Shown here piece after piece: positions 26,601-38,100 of a stretch of 64,000 bases of DNA. The stretch is taken from contig OX387204.1 of assembly GCA_947561715.1 (NCBI GenBank), forward strand, positions 16,869,001-16,933,000, written 5' to 3'. A program made the translations under genes and the position numbers. Below the pieces are notes generated by a model. The model was not told the DNA's origin, searched no databases, and saw only the letters and a list, made by a program, of their open reading frames with translations. This DNA comes from Ascidia mentula. Taxonomy: Eukaryota; Chordata; Ascidiacea; Phlebobranchia; Ascidiidae. Every line of letters begins with the position of its first letter. Within the stretch, counting starts at the first letter, position 1.

Positions 26601-29600
26601 ACATGATAGTTATTTTAGCTTCTTAAAACTTAAAAATTAGCTTTTAAAATTTATTTATTGTTAAGGACAAGCTTTATTAGATCTTTACATTAATCTGTTT
26701 TTTGTTGAAGCAAAAATCTTTTTTAGTGATTCAAAAAACAAGCTTTCACTGTACATTGGTTCAAACTGTTCTGCATCTAAAGCATTTGGTTTAATTCCTG
26801 GCACAACTGCTTCATTTTATAGAGTCAAGCTCATCATCTCTAAGAAGGTAACACTACCTATGGAGCAGAAGTTGGTGATTTATCCAATTTATTTCATTGA
26901 GCAACATAGCTCTGACTAAAAACACACAGATATGTAAAAACTGTTAATTTGTTTGCACTATAATTGTAACAATATTTGGCAGTTAAATCAATGTAAAGCG
27001 TAAAATGTTTTTGTGGATGGCAAAAATGATAAATCTGACATCACTACAACTAAAAAAATTCTAACAACTAGTTCCAAACAGCATGCAATTTCTACATTTT
27101 AGTACTAGTTGTTTTAAAGTATGTTAAAAAATACAGACGGTGCATTTTCATGTGGCAAAGTGGCAATGATGCCAAGTTCATCTTCACATTTTGCATAGAC
27201 TCGCACAATTCTGAGAAACTCGTCTGTACGACAGTTGTCACACACGTTCTGGCAAACCCTTATTGCATGTTTCGCAGCACTGTAACAATCTTTGTAATTA
27301 CTGCAAGCAAATAACCCCCTTACAAGGGGTAACGCTGCTTTCATCTGCACATTTGCCTGTGGAGACCATTGGTTGTAAAACACAATGTTATGGGCACACT
27401 TTGCTTTCCTCAGTCCGTCTTTAAACAATTCTTCATCATACAGGACCATTGCAAACCTGTGATATAATGCAAAGTGGTTTGCATGCGTCAGATTTCTCTC
27501 TTTTTCACTCAAGATCTTTGCACAGTTTTTAGTCAATAATAGAAGTCGTTCTGCCTGCTTCAGATGCCCCAAAGCTGCGTTTTGGTTATTCTGGAGTTGC
27601 AAGTTATGGGATAAACCTGTCAGATTTGCAATAATCATTTCAATATCCATTTCTTCCAAGTTTGTGAAACTTGACTCAATAAAATGTTGGTTCACCCACA
27701 TTGAGGCTTCCAAAACCATTCCTAGCTGTATTAGACACTGAATTTTTCTGCTGAAAAAGCTGAACTTGCCTTTCTGGATGAGAGCTGTTTGCACATATTG
27801 ACAGTTGAGTGCTTTGTCAAAACAAGCCAGAGCCTCTTTGTACTTGTTTTGTTCGCATAAACTTTTACCCAAATTTATCAAGGCATACATAGTTGGTGGG
27901 TCGGACTCTGGCTTCACATGTAGTTTCATTCTCTGCTCCAACACCTTTTCAGCAATTTCTTGGACATTTGCATATTTTTTCAGGCGAATCAGACAGTTGC
28001 AATAAAGATGTAGTAATCTTGTGTAATAAGTGGAATCTTTGCCATCCACTTTTTTATTTATCGTTGCATTATAGGTTTGCTGAAACTTCACCAGTGCCTT
28101 TTCAAGGTTACCTTGATTATAGTAGCATTCACCTATGTTTATATCAACATAAAAACTTAACTGATTACCCTGTGTGCAATCTGCTGCTGTTTCCAAGTAA
28201 TTGAGTGCCTCTGTATGTCTTGAAAGTCTCATTAAACATTGACCACCAAAAAGATAAAGACTGCAAGCAAGTTCTTTTGAACTTCCTGTTGTTGTTGTTA
28301 TCGGCAAGTTTTCTTCGATGAGATCAAGACAGAAAGAATATTCTTCACCATCATACAAACCAATACAAAGAAACAAAAACATGGTTTCACATACTTCCAA
28401 TTGTGGCACAATTTCCTTAACCATCTCTGCAGCAAGTTTACTTAACCCCAGATGATGAGCAATCATAATTGGAGTTTGATGGGGATCATGTTTAGGCATT
28501 TTATGGATATGTTCCAACTCAAAACAGTTTTCAACATGTTCTTGCAATGCTGCAGCGATACTCAAACTGTCAACAATTGCCCTTTTTCCAATGTCTGCCC
28601 CAAAATCTTCAATACAGGAAGGCAAGCCAATGATTTTTGTCATGTGGCGAATGTCATCTTGAGCAGATGCAGTGCTGTATGCTCGAAGTCTCATTTCACA
28701 AGCAATGGCCAAAGAAAATTGATATTCACCATAGGTTGTTTTGTCAATTTTTTGTTGCCTAAATAATTCATCAATTACTTCAAAGCAACTTTTTGACTTA
28801 TTGTCATGCAAATAATAGGTGGCCAATGCTTGCACAAATAGTGAAGAACTTCTGTACACATATCTCTTGATATCAATCTTCCCGCTAACTTTGTAGTCAA
28901 GCAATGCAAACTGTTCCAAGTATCCTTGTACTTTTTCCTTTTGTTTCTCAACCAGAGTAACTCTTTCATTTATTTTTTCCGAAACCTTTTCATCAAACAG
29001 TTCGTGTAAATTTTTACAGCCATAGACAAAACAAGTTTTGGTCAAAACATCAGCCAAACAGTAGCCATTTTTCAAATCTTCTTCGGTATCCAAATACTTC
29101 ACCATCTCACTAACTGGTTTGATCAGCTCAGTGATCCATGGCTTTTTCTCTGTTTTTGTTTGTCTTCCTAATGGATTCTTGCTAGCATGTGGAGCAAACC
29201 CATCAGGACAAATCCCACATGGAGTGTATTTATCATAAAACCAGTAATTTGTTTGGTTGTTTAAAAAGGGAATTTCCAAGAATGGAAGAATGGTTTCGCC
29301 CAATCGGACAAGAATCATTTGGAAAACTGTTGCAAACCACCTGAAATACTCTAGTACATTTTCATAATTATGTTTGAGCTGTATCCCTTCTTCCAAGACA
29401 ATAATGTGTTCAAAGTCAGAGTATGGAGTAACTTCATTTCTGGCTAGAGATCCCATCCCAACCAGTGCAAAGTTACAAGGTGCTTCCCCCATAATGGTGG
29501 ATGTATAATCAGCAATAAGTCTCATAATGCCTGTGTATTGATCTGTGACGTAACTCTGAACTTCTCTGACATATTTTACTCTTCTTTGCCATTCTTTTAA

Positions 29601-32447
29601 AAGATCTTCCCTATTTAATTTGTCAGCAATTGGTTTTCTACCAGCTAAATTATGTGTGGTTGTTTTTCTGAGTTCTTTAATTTTGAGTTTTGCTTCTTTA
29701 ACAGCATCATCAACGGACAATGTGTCTAGGTTAGCAGCATTGGCCAAAGTTAAAATGTGCAAACACAAATCAGTGAGATCCTTTTTAATTTCTTCAACAT
29801 TATCAGGTTCACGTAAAATAGCAGATGTCATCAAAGCAACTCTTTGAATGAGGCTGATCTTATCAGGACTCTTCTCTTTGTACACAAGCCCCAGTTGGTG
29901 CAAAAGTTTTGCTGATTCTCTCGGATTTGTTTCTTCTCCAAATTTGCACTGTTTTTTTAATTTCTGTGCTAATTCTTCTGTCATGGTGATTGGTATTATG
30001 AATCACCCACACAGTCTTTTATGGTATTTAGTAAGTTTATTCAGGCGTGTTGTTTTTGCCACTGAAAATTTTGAAAAGAGTTTTGTCACCAAGAGTTCAT
30101 GCAACAATCTTACCACATATCTCATATTACACTTAGAAAAACTATGTTTCTATCAGAGGAAAAACTAACATACGATTAAAACAGTTTATATTCCAAACCA
30201 CTTGACGTGTTTCATGGTATTGCATAACAAGGCTGGATTGCCTTACTCTGCAGGGCCTTACTTGGTGAACTCTACCTTTAGGTTTAAAATATACTTTACA
30301 CAAATTCTTTGAGGAAAGCCTTGCTGCTTTATAACTACCAGCACTGTTAACCTTTCACTGTGGCAATTTCTTTCCAAACAAGTCTAACCAACTATGAAAT
30401 GCCCATGCGGTGAAAACAGTTCCCCATTTTACCATGTGGTTGCGTGCTTGATTGCACGTCACTTCATTACAGTTCCACAACCTTCCACATGACTGCAAAA
30501 CAATTGTGTCCCTGAAATATCAACATATTTTGTAAAACATTACTAAATATTGGAAAGCTGCGGACTGGGTGTGTACACTTACTGTTTTAACCTGTATGTC
30601 TGCTGTCAACAGCTGCACTGTGCTAGCTTTTACTCTAGCGGGCACACTAATTTCCACTTTGTGGTACCTTTCGGTCAACGTCGATCCGTTTGGTACCCTA
30701 TACTGAGTACTGAGACCTTGCAGGTCGAAAACAGTGTGTGTACACACCCTGTCTGCAGCTTTTCAATATTATGGCTTTTTTGCACATATATCACTAAATA
30801 TTGCTAATTGCTTATTTTGTTCACACAGTACAGCATGATTTAAGTCTGGGCTTAAACAAAGGAACAAAATATTTATTTTTATATATCTCGTGTGCTATTG
30901 TGGGTAAAATCTGTAATATGTAAAGTAGGTGAAAGTATTCATAACTTTCGTCAAAAATATCTTTATTATAAAAAATCAAGAGAAAAAAGGCAATATTCCA
31001 TATGACTTGTGTTGTTACATATTGTCAGCGTATTCTGTTGGTGTATGATGAGATATTATCATAAATGTTTGTTTAAAGAGTTATGTAAATAGTGCATGCA
31101 ATATCATTGATACCATTTTGTAGGGTCATGTTTATTGCAAGTTCACTCCAACCTCGTTCTTCATAATCGAATCATACGAACTATCTGAAGAAGATGCAGA
31201 TACACAAGATGTGGAAGTTAACAAGGAAATGTCCACAGAAACTTCCAACACATCTACGAAAGTTGCTAATCAAGAAATTGGTCTGTTTAAATGTCAAGAT
31301 ATTGATTAGTTACAATTATCATGCTGTTATGCAGGAACAACTTACCTGTTTGACGTTTATTGTGAAGACAATGTGAATGTCAAAGATATTTCAACAATTA
31401 GACTGAAGGTGGTACAAACACACACTTGTGTACAAAAGTTTTAACGTAAACATACACATATGTCGTTTATACAATGCATTTTTTCTTGAAAACAAGTAAT
31501 TACTTATCCTAGTGTGTCAGAATGTAACGACAGACGTTTCTTTTACGTCACAGGGACACGTGACTCGTTTGCTCAACGTTCAACTTCAGGTTGTATGCGC
31601 CGCATGTGGGCGCCAAAGGCAGCTGCACTGCGGATGTCCCTTGTTCGTTAAATCGGGTGAGTGTAATGTAACCCTCCGAACACACAGTTGTTTCCGAAAA
31701 ACATTTTCATGCTTTGGTTTCAGAATCCACCGCTTCTCGTTGCTATGAAAACGTTGAAGGATTCGAAGTTAGTTTGGAGGCGAAAGCGATGATATCGGAT
31801 GGCACGGGCAGGGTGAGTGGGTCGAAATATTTACCTTTGCCCAAACCAACAAGTGCTTCATGTTATCGTGTTAAGTTCCAGTAGTGATTACACGGGTTGT
31901 GCTTCAGTTTATGAACCAAATTATTAAAGTTATTTTGGTGTTTTAAATGTTCACCCGATGTTTTCGCCTTTCCAGGCAATACTGAAGTTTACAAATCGAC
32001 ACCACGACCACTTCTGCACTTTGCTCAACATCGCAGAACAAGAGTGGCGTGACGTCATTACCCTATTACGTCACTCCGTGTCGGGATGTGTCAGGTAAAA
32101 CTGCATCACTCACGTTAAAACAAAATACTAATTTAATAAATTTGGACACAGTTACGATTGTGACGTCAGCGACCGTCGCAACCTCCCAGGGAAAAGTTTG
32201 CCTCCAAAAAGTAAAGGTAAACTACGTCACGCATTTGTGATGTCATAATCACTTGTTTCTGTTCGTTGCAGTCGAACGAATCGCTCATTGCTTGTTTGAT
32301 GACGTCAACAGAAGGTGTTTTTGGCCGCGCGACATAATTGTTAGGAAACAACCAGATTTCGTTCAAACAAAATCAAAAGGCGAAACTCAAGAGATTGTTC
32401 AAGGTGGGGGGCAAAGGGTTTTGGTTGAAAGTCGTTCGTTTCTTTAA
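20655..32447 (+). CDS. CTC1: CST telomere replication complex component CTC1
   Basis: CTC1 is the large OB-fold scaffold of CST (CTC1-STN1-TEN1), which binds single-stranded telomeric DNA and recruits DNA polymerase alpha-primase for C-strand fill-in. About 29 exons in consistent phase give roughly 1180 residues (human 1217). First exon 20655-20817; the ATG at 20664 is an alternative start. Main blocks: 20904-20972, 21214-21311, 21463-21556, 21632-21770, 22200-22345, 22401-22602, 22665-22790, 22899-23085, 23582-23762, 23933-24068, 24303-24416, 24512-24633, 24688-24834, 25103-25229, 25316-25399, 25519-25672, 25915-25970, 26055-26162, 26344-26495, 26727-26847, then 31124-31280, 31335-31408, 31554-31656, 31724-31812, 31976-32094, 32152-32216, 32272-32447. 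A 30-nt exon at 23837-23866 is less certain. Family landmarks: SFKDSTGSVTCVMADID (OB fold), VLLFVTHKSEL, and the C-terminal zinc-ribbon OB fold VVCAACGRQRQLHCGC followed by MISDGTGRAILKFTNRH and EQEWRDVITLLR. The call rests on order and pattern, since overall identity is low. Confidence 0.8.
24099..24222. repeat. Foldback hairpin in a CTC1 intron
   Basis: Arms 24099-24143 and about 24179-24222 are reverse complements over roughly 44 bp, with one position reading as a G:U pair, around a loop of about 35 nt. The left arm contains CGTTCTTCTGGCACTTAAG. No coding potential; it could be a tiny inverted-repeat transposon or a precursor-like RNA hairpin. Confidence 0.85.
24926..25082 (+). mobile_element. 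Short hammerhead-bearing insertion in CTC1 intron (copy A)
   Basis: The 13-bp sequence ATCACATATATTG occurs at 24926-24938 and again at 25070-25082, framing about 131 nt that contains the hammerhead at 24979-25031. This is the expected footprint of a retroposed or transposed insertion with target-site duplication. The upstream part (TGCTTGGCTGTTTGGTC and following) is shared with copy B near 49614, so the mobile unit is longer than the ribozyme. Confidence 0.7.
24979..25031 (+). ncRNA. Type I hammerhead ribozyme, copy A
   Basis: All core elements are present. Stem I 5' strand AGCTGCA (24979-24985) pairs perfectly with TGCAGCT (25025-25031). Then CTGATGA; stem II GACCT-TTT-AGGTC; GAA; stem III ACAG (25009-25012) with CTGT (25020-25023) around a 7-nt loop; and C at 25024 before the predicted cut. 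Every base of the conserved CUGAUGA...GAA...UH core is intact. Stem I is open to the flanks, which defines type I. It is in sense orientation within a CTC1 intron. The function is known for the motif; activity here is inferred. Confidence 0.88.
27114..29984 (-). CDS. Intronless nucleotidyltransferase (GlnD/DUF294-like) with TPR-like repeats
   Basis: A single uninterrupted 956-residue frame nested antisense in a CTC1 intron. Residues about 155-215 carry a Pol beta-type nucleotidyltransferase signature, GMGSLARNEVTPYSDFEHII: the Gly-Ser turn, a conserved Arg-Asn-Glu, then D-x-E as the two expected metal-binding acids. This arrangement is that of the DUF294/GlnD N-terminal domain, which in bacteria transfers nucleotides to PII proteins; eukaryotic substrates are unknown. 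The GLPSCIEDFGADIG segment near 470 lies in the helical region typically following that domain. From about residue 580 the protein is helical with TPR-like units (YLETAADCTQGNQLSFYVDI, INIGECYYNQGNLEKALVKF, ALINLGKSLCEQNKYKEALA). No signal peptide or membrane segment. Lack of introns among intron-rich neighbours suggests retroposition or acquisition, which is inference. The start at 29984 is the first ATG of the frame. Confidence 0.8.
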   Translation of the reverse strand: MTEELAQKLKKQCKFGEETNPRESAKLLHQLGLVYKEKSPDKISLIQRVALMTSAILREPDNVEEIKKDLTDLCLHILTLANAANLDTLSVDDAVKEAKLKIKELRKTTTHNLAGRKPIADKLNREDLLKEWQRRVKYVREVQSYVTDQYTGIMRLIADYTSTIMGEAPCNFALVGMGSLARNEVTPYSDFEHIIVLEEGIQLKHNYENVLEYFRWFATVFQMILVRLGETILPFLEIPFLNNQTNYWFYDKYTPCGICPDGFAPHASKNPLGRQTKTEKKPWITELIKPVSEMVKYLDTEEDLKNGYCLADVLTKTCFVYGCKNLHELFDEKVSEKINERVTLVEKQKEKVQGYLEQFALLDYKVSGKIDIKRYVYRSSSLFVQALATYYLHDNKSKSCFEVIDELFRQQKIDKTTYGEYQFSLAIACEMRLRAYSTASAQDDIRHMTKIIGLPSCIEDFGADIGKRAIVDSLSIAAALQEHVENCFELEHIHKMPKHDPHQTPIMIAHHLGLSKLAAEMVKEIVPQLEVCETMFLFLCIGLYDGEEYSFCLDLIEENLPITTTTGSSKELACSLYLFGGQCLMRLSRHTEALNYLETAADCTQGNQLSFYVDINIGECYYNQGNLEKALVKFQQTYNATINKKVDGKDSTYYTRLLHLYCNCLIRLKKYANVQEIAEKVLEQRMKLHVKPESDPPTMYALINLGKSLCEQNKYKEALACFDKALNCQYVQTALIQKGKFSFFSRKIQCLIQLGMVLEASMWVNQHFIESSFTNLEEMDIEMIIANLTGLSHNLQLQNNQNAALGHLKQAERLLLLTKNCAKILSEKERNLTHANHFALYHRFAMVLYDEELFKDGLRKAKCAHNIVFYNQWSPQANVQMKAALPLVRGLFACSNYKDCYSAAKHAIRVCQNVCDNCRTDEFLRIVRVYAKCEDELGIIATLPHENAPSVFFNIL
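30542..30803 (+). mobile_element. Degenerate hammerhead-family element with inverted ends (copy F)
   Basis: About 240 nt flanked by the 11-bp direct repeat ACTAAATATTG (30542-30552 and 30793-30803). Its left end, read in reverse complement (AAAACAGTAAGTGTACACAC, then CAGTCCGCAGCTTT), resembles its right end (AAAACAGTGTGTGTACACAC, then CTGTCTGCAGCTTT), so it is an inverted-repeat element whose termini are hammerhead 3' halves. The core near 30707 reads ACTGAGACCTTGCAGGTC, lacking three bases of CTGATGA, so self-cleavage is unlikely. Confidence 0.6.
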
Positions 32448-35117
32448 GCATGAAACTGCTAATCGGCACAAACAAATTTACGCGATGTCTAAACTGTTCA
32501 CGTCAACGCAAATGCGTTGGAATATAAAAAAAACTGCATCATTCGACAAGGATCGTTTCACTAAATAATCGCATTGTTTTCCCATCTGAGGGTCGCAAAG
32601 TTCTATTAGTTTGGCCGCCATGAATGTCATCGTATGGATAGATCGACTGTAATGTCCACAATTCGTATGAAGTGACCTTTATTTTCAACGTTATATCCCA
32701 GGTGGGAAAATTACTCACTCTACATTTGTAAAAATATACGTCAGTGGTGAAAAATACCGTGTGTACCTCACCAATCGATTTATTACAAAATGCCATGTGA
32801 GCTGAAAAATTTTGGGAAACACTGTTTTAGCGCGTTCCTGTCCAACATAAACTTTCACGACAGAATCTTCACAAAAAGGGTGACCTTTGTTGCCATTGCA
32901 CTGATTGTACGATTTTCAAATGCTTGGCCGTTTTTTCAGCTCTTAAAAACGATTTTACCAGATACCGGTGACGCCAGATTCAGAATTGGAACCATTCCAG
33001 CAGATGACGCGGAAGAAACGTCACAAAGAAGTCTTTCATTACGTCACATCAAGTTTCATTGTGTTCAAGTTTTATGAGTGCGGCTTCGATTAAAGGTGAA
33101 CACACAGTCCTTAATTATTGCAAATTTTGATCCAGTTCAATTCCTACTTCTTAGTTCAGCGATTCTTAACTGTCTGGGTTGTTCACTAACACAAATATTG
33201 GAAATGTTAAACTGTTATGTCCAAGTGATGCCCCTCCCCTTAAAGAAATAACACACAATGTCATGTACCGGTGATTTTGCCTTTTTTTTCCAAGTGTGCT
33301 TGTCTTGACCAAGTGCTTTTGACCTTCGAGCTATGGTGTTTTGTTTTAAGTTTAAACTTTACATCAAGGATTTCCGTAATATTGTGAGGCATTGTAGAGT
33401 ACATGTGTTTCCTCCAAAGGGCATAAACGGTTGGGAACTACCGTCTGATTTAGTAAACGTGTTAGTGGTAAACAAATGGTTTCGAGTATTTTGTATCATG
33501 GTCAATTGCTTAAATTTCAAAAAGTTATTTTCTATGATACTGTGATAAAACCGCGCTTTAAAACATGCAAATGTTCGGCATGGAATACTATATAGGCAAC
33601 TGTGCATAGACATACTGAAATCCCACAGACTAACACGGTGCTTGAAACAATGCACACACAGTACGATGTGCATATTAAGACGTAGCGGCGTACGCAGGAA
33701 GTATTAAACGCGTTGCTCTAAATTGTTCGTTTGTTCGGGTTTACCAAGATGTATTCATTGATACTGTATTGTGGTCGTTTAAATGGCACACACATACATA
33801 CACACACACACACACACACGCACACAGACATACTCTGTTTGCGAAAGAACAAAACGGCATCACCCGCTAAATGCCTCAATAAAATATTATGACAACACTG
33901 AATTGTGATTCGCCAAAACAAAACAACTTTATTAAGTTCATTATTGGTTTTTATTACGCTTTAAAATTGAATGTGGGCTTGAAACGGATTTGAAACGGAA
34001 GACTAATATTGTGCCAACAATTTTTGGGGCGTGGTAATTTACTCAAAAATAATACCAGTTTACGTTTAGAATTAGGAATTGATATCTTTCAGAAACAGAA
34101 CGCGACATGATCGGGCTTTGGATTTCTAATTAATTTTATGCAAACGATTTTATCAAACTCGTAACTTCATTTCGCGATTCTGTGGCCAAATTTATATATT
34201 GCTTCGGGTTCCTGTAGACAACAGAACAACAACAACGCAAAAGAGGAAAGAAACTCCGATCTACACGGGGAGGACCTCGTTGTACAGTCGGTCGTTTTGT
34301 GCGACTGGTTATCGGATGTGCCCTAATGAAATCATCAAAAGGTAACGTTTCCGTTTTGCTCCGATCGTACACCCACTGCTTGTTTGTTCGATAGCTGCTT
34401 GTTCTTCGTGCGGCCACGACGGCACAATAAGCAGCATATAATGTTTACTCTAGTTTTTACTGCAGTGATCTCCTGTGCTATTTCTGGTGTGCTCAATACA
34501 GACAATACAGGCTACTTACGCGATAAGTTGGTACAATTGTTGAGAATACGGAGGGTGCATTTAGACATTGCTTGATTTTAGTGCAGTTGCATGATTAAAC
34601 GGAGGTCGTGGTATAAGATACATTGCTTGATTTGAGTTGTGTTTGGCACCCGATGTTCAGCGCACTTTTGTTATGTTGCAAGTCACCATTCCGCATTAGT
34701 TTTTTAAGTCATGTTTCGCACATGACAAGGCGGGATCGCCCCATATCGAAAGCCCTTACACTGACATCGCAGTCAAGGCATTGTAACCTAGCTGAATTAA
34801 AACCAAATCAAAGAATCGAAAATTAAAGTTGTCATTTGCATAGGTGTCTCGCGAGTAAATTTTGGACAAAATGATTGTTTTATTTGTTGAAAGTGTAAGT
34901 TAAGTCGTAGGCATTGTTATAGCTTGTACATCGGCAAACCGTTAGAAAGCGTCAAATTCTGTGTTCACCAAATAACTTCACTAAACACTTGGCCCTTCTT
35001 GGTCTTTACAACGTATTATGATTCTTTGCATATCTTAACAGCAGGTTGGCGAATAAACTGAAACCTATTTCTGGATCTGACTTCTTTGTAAAACATTGAA
35101 AAAGAAAGTGTGGAACG
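32448..35117. other. Intergenic region between CTC1 and the ZP/lectin-receptor locus
   Basis: 2.7 kb with no recognisable gene. It includes the CTC1 3' region, a CA microsatellite at about 33786-33830 and several short frames without domain features, among them a basic minus-strand frame 34417-34136. Confidence 0.45.
33786..33830. repeat. CA dinucleotide microsatellite
   Basis: A nearly pure run of CA repeats with a few CATA and CG interruptions. Confidence 0.95.
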
Positions 35118-38100
35118 ATGTGGAGGACTGCAGGACTTTTCCTTGGTTGTCTGGCCCTGGTATTTTCTCATCTTGGAGGTTGGCAATTGTTATATATGAA
35201 AGAAAAGTTTTCATTCGTGTTCCGTCCAAGCAATTAAAATACTTTTCCACTTTTTGTGTGTATTTTTTTTGGGGGGGGGAATTTTAGTAATTCAATACTA
35301 TTTTAAACTCTTAAGTTAATCAATTTCTTACAAAATACCAAAAACCTATAGTTAGGTCAGAACGTTTTAACCCACCTTCCAAATCGAACCTTTGATAAAC
35401 AAACTTTGTTTTTTTCTTAGACATTAAACTGTTTTCTTCTTTTCTAGGTGTTGAAAGTGAAAGAGTCAAAAGAGGAATCGCTGGATTCGACCCCATCGGC
35501 GATGGTAATTCCCCTTTTCTGATAATTGTGGGTTATATCTTGTAAAAAATGTGGGTTGAAGGTAAATTTGGGAGGTTATGTTTGGGACGATTGTGTAATT
35601 ACTGTAATATTACAAAGGTGGCATAAACACCGCAATATTGCTATTCTTGCTGCCAGGCATAGTAAATTAACAAGAATTGATCTTGTTTCAAAACTTATGA
35701 GCCGGTAGGCTGTGTCTATCGGTAACGTTTTAATGCATATTCTTTTTGTTGTGCTGGTAAAGTATTTTTTTGACCTTACAGCTGTGGTGAGGACTTTAAA
35801 TTCGAGCGATGGAATGATTTCTTGTGGCGCCGCAAACACAACAATTACGTAAGTGGAAAATTTGGCGTAGAAAGTGTTTGAATGAGAGGTACTCTTGTTT
35901 TTGACACTTTATTTCTGAAACAGGAGTTTGGAAATCGCATGCGGGCTGATATTTAACCAGAATAACAGAAAATATATTCCTAGTGTCGTTCTTAATTGCA
36001 TTTCGTTTTCGTCTTTTCTAACATGTTTTTGAGACATTGCCACTAGAAAATGTTTGCCGATAGATAATGCGCAACAAATACGAAACGTATGACAAGTTAT
36101 GAACCCTCATTTTCATTTGTCATTTTTTGGTAGCAGCTGGTCTTGATGTTATTTTAGTAAGTGGTTAGAAGTTGACCTGCTGTAAACAAGTCTTGATACG
36201 TATTAAAATTTTGCACTTTTTTAAAGGTTGACAAGCGAACTTTTGAGCAATTCGCCAATCAGTCCGATTGGTTCGTTCGATTTTCTGGACGCCTCACCCA
36301 GTGGTTCGCCTCCAAACTGCTCTTTCCCTGGAACAGCTGGCGACATTGTGTTGGATCAGTTTTTCGGCCAGTGCGCCTCGTCTGTGGAAGTAAGCGATTG
36401 TTGTGAAGTTATTTGAGATTTAACAACCTTATAATTGGCAGACTATCCCGGATGTTTAAGATTGTTCACTTTTTAAAAGTGTTTTTCAGAATTCCGGCCT
36501 GTATTCAACCTTGTTTATCTTTTGATGATTAAAAACCGTAATACTTGACGCAACGATTGATATTTAGAAAGTAAATTTTAATTGAAAATAAAGTTTTCTG
36601 TAATCCCTTAAAAACTGGCACCAATCATTGCTTTTAAAAACATACATTTTTGTTTCCAGGAAAGTGGGAATTTGCTTGTGGTGAACTACACGATGTGTGT
36701 ATCACCCGTGGACGACCCGGCCGCCGTAATATCACGTGATGTCTCAAGTCTCATCTACTTTACCTGCACGTTTGTGCGCAACGTCACAATATCCGATCTA
36801 CGCATCGACCCTCTCATCGAGTAAGTACGATATTTGATCAGAAGTAGCAGTTGTCCACATAAATTTTTTTGTGTTGCTTGAAAAATGAGCTTAAAGTTTA
36901 AAAATGCTTGAAAATGAAATGTCGCTGATCGTCGCTGATGTTTCAAGCAACACAAAAAAAAATCTGTGTTAAAGAACTTCGGTGTGCAGTACCTTGTCAT
37001 ATTTCTTCTACCCATGTAATTGAAGTGCTCGGCAACATGTGTGGCTCCAATTCTTAACACAGGCGATAAGTTAACGTTATACAACCGGTCTAAAACACCA
37101 AACAGGGCTTTTCCCCCCACCCCCCCCCCCCCAAATGGCACCAATTTTTATAAATATAAGATGTATAAACAACCAGGGCACATATCCACTTGCAAAAATC
37201 ATGTTTACACAATAAGCCAATAATGATCAGTGACCGCAGACAGTTGTGCTTCGATATATAAGACCAGTCAGTCGGCAAGACCGTCGTCAGTCACCAGCTG
37301 CACTGATGAGACATGATATGTCGAAACAGTGTGTACACCTGTCTGCAGGTCAATGCAAAAACCGTGTTTTTCGCGTTCGCTTGCTTTCGTGTTTCGCTAC
37401 TCACAACAATAAATAACGCAAGCTCTACGTGTGTTTCTTCAGCCGCATCCAGGCTCAAGCACCAGAAGCCCAGGGAGAGTTTGTTGTGGATATAACAAGA
37501 TTCAGCAACTCCGCCTTCAACGAAACCGATCCAAGCCAGGAAGTGACGGTTGAGGATCCAGTTTACGTCGGTCTTGCTGTGAGAGGCGGAGAGTCGGCCG
37601 ACCTCGTACTTCAGGTTTGTGATTTGTCAAGTTTCATATTTTAATCCTGGAAGGTCGTTGAAATAGGTGATGGAGAAGTAACCGAAACGTTTGTTTTACG
37701 TTTTTACTGTGTTTCTTTTTAAATGCTGAATCTTAGTCGTTTCATGCCAAAAAAATGTGTTACAAAAGAATCGACATCAACAACCACTGTAACTTGTCAT
37801 GCAAAACAAACTTGTAACGAATCTGGAAAGTGCGTATTATTTGTACGTTGTTAGTTTTGAAAATGTGTTATATCAACAGGCTTTGAATTGCTGGGCAACT
37901 CCTACTTCAAACAGCAGTGATGTAGAACGATACGATATCATCGTAGACAGGTTGGCCATATATTTGCATACAGGTTTTTACGTTGCTATGATGTAGATTT
38001 TTCAATCATATTCTGATGTCATTCAATAAGCTTTAAGCCTCTAATTGTTGTCGGCTTATTTATTGCTCTGGAAACATCAACTTCGCTTACGCTGTTGACA

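Larger units (their letters stand above)
26848..31123 (+). other. Large CTC1 intron hosting a nested gene
   Basis: The exon ending 26847 (RVKLIISKK) joins in phase 0 to the exon at 31124 (GHVYCKFTPTSFFIIES), matching consecutive CTC1 sequence. At 4.3 kb this intron is far longer than the others in the gene, and almost all the excess is the minus-strand nested gene plus the hammerhead-like insertion at 30553-30792. Confidence 0.75.

Noticed and set aside
34136..34417. 93-residue basic minus-strand frame
   Set aside because: Composition is biased, there is no domain, and nothing similar was recognised; likely random.
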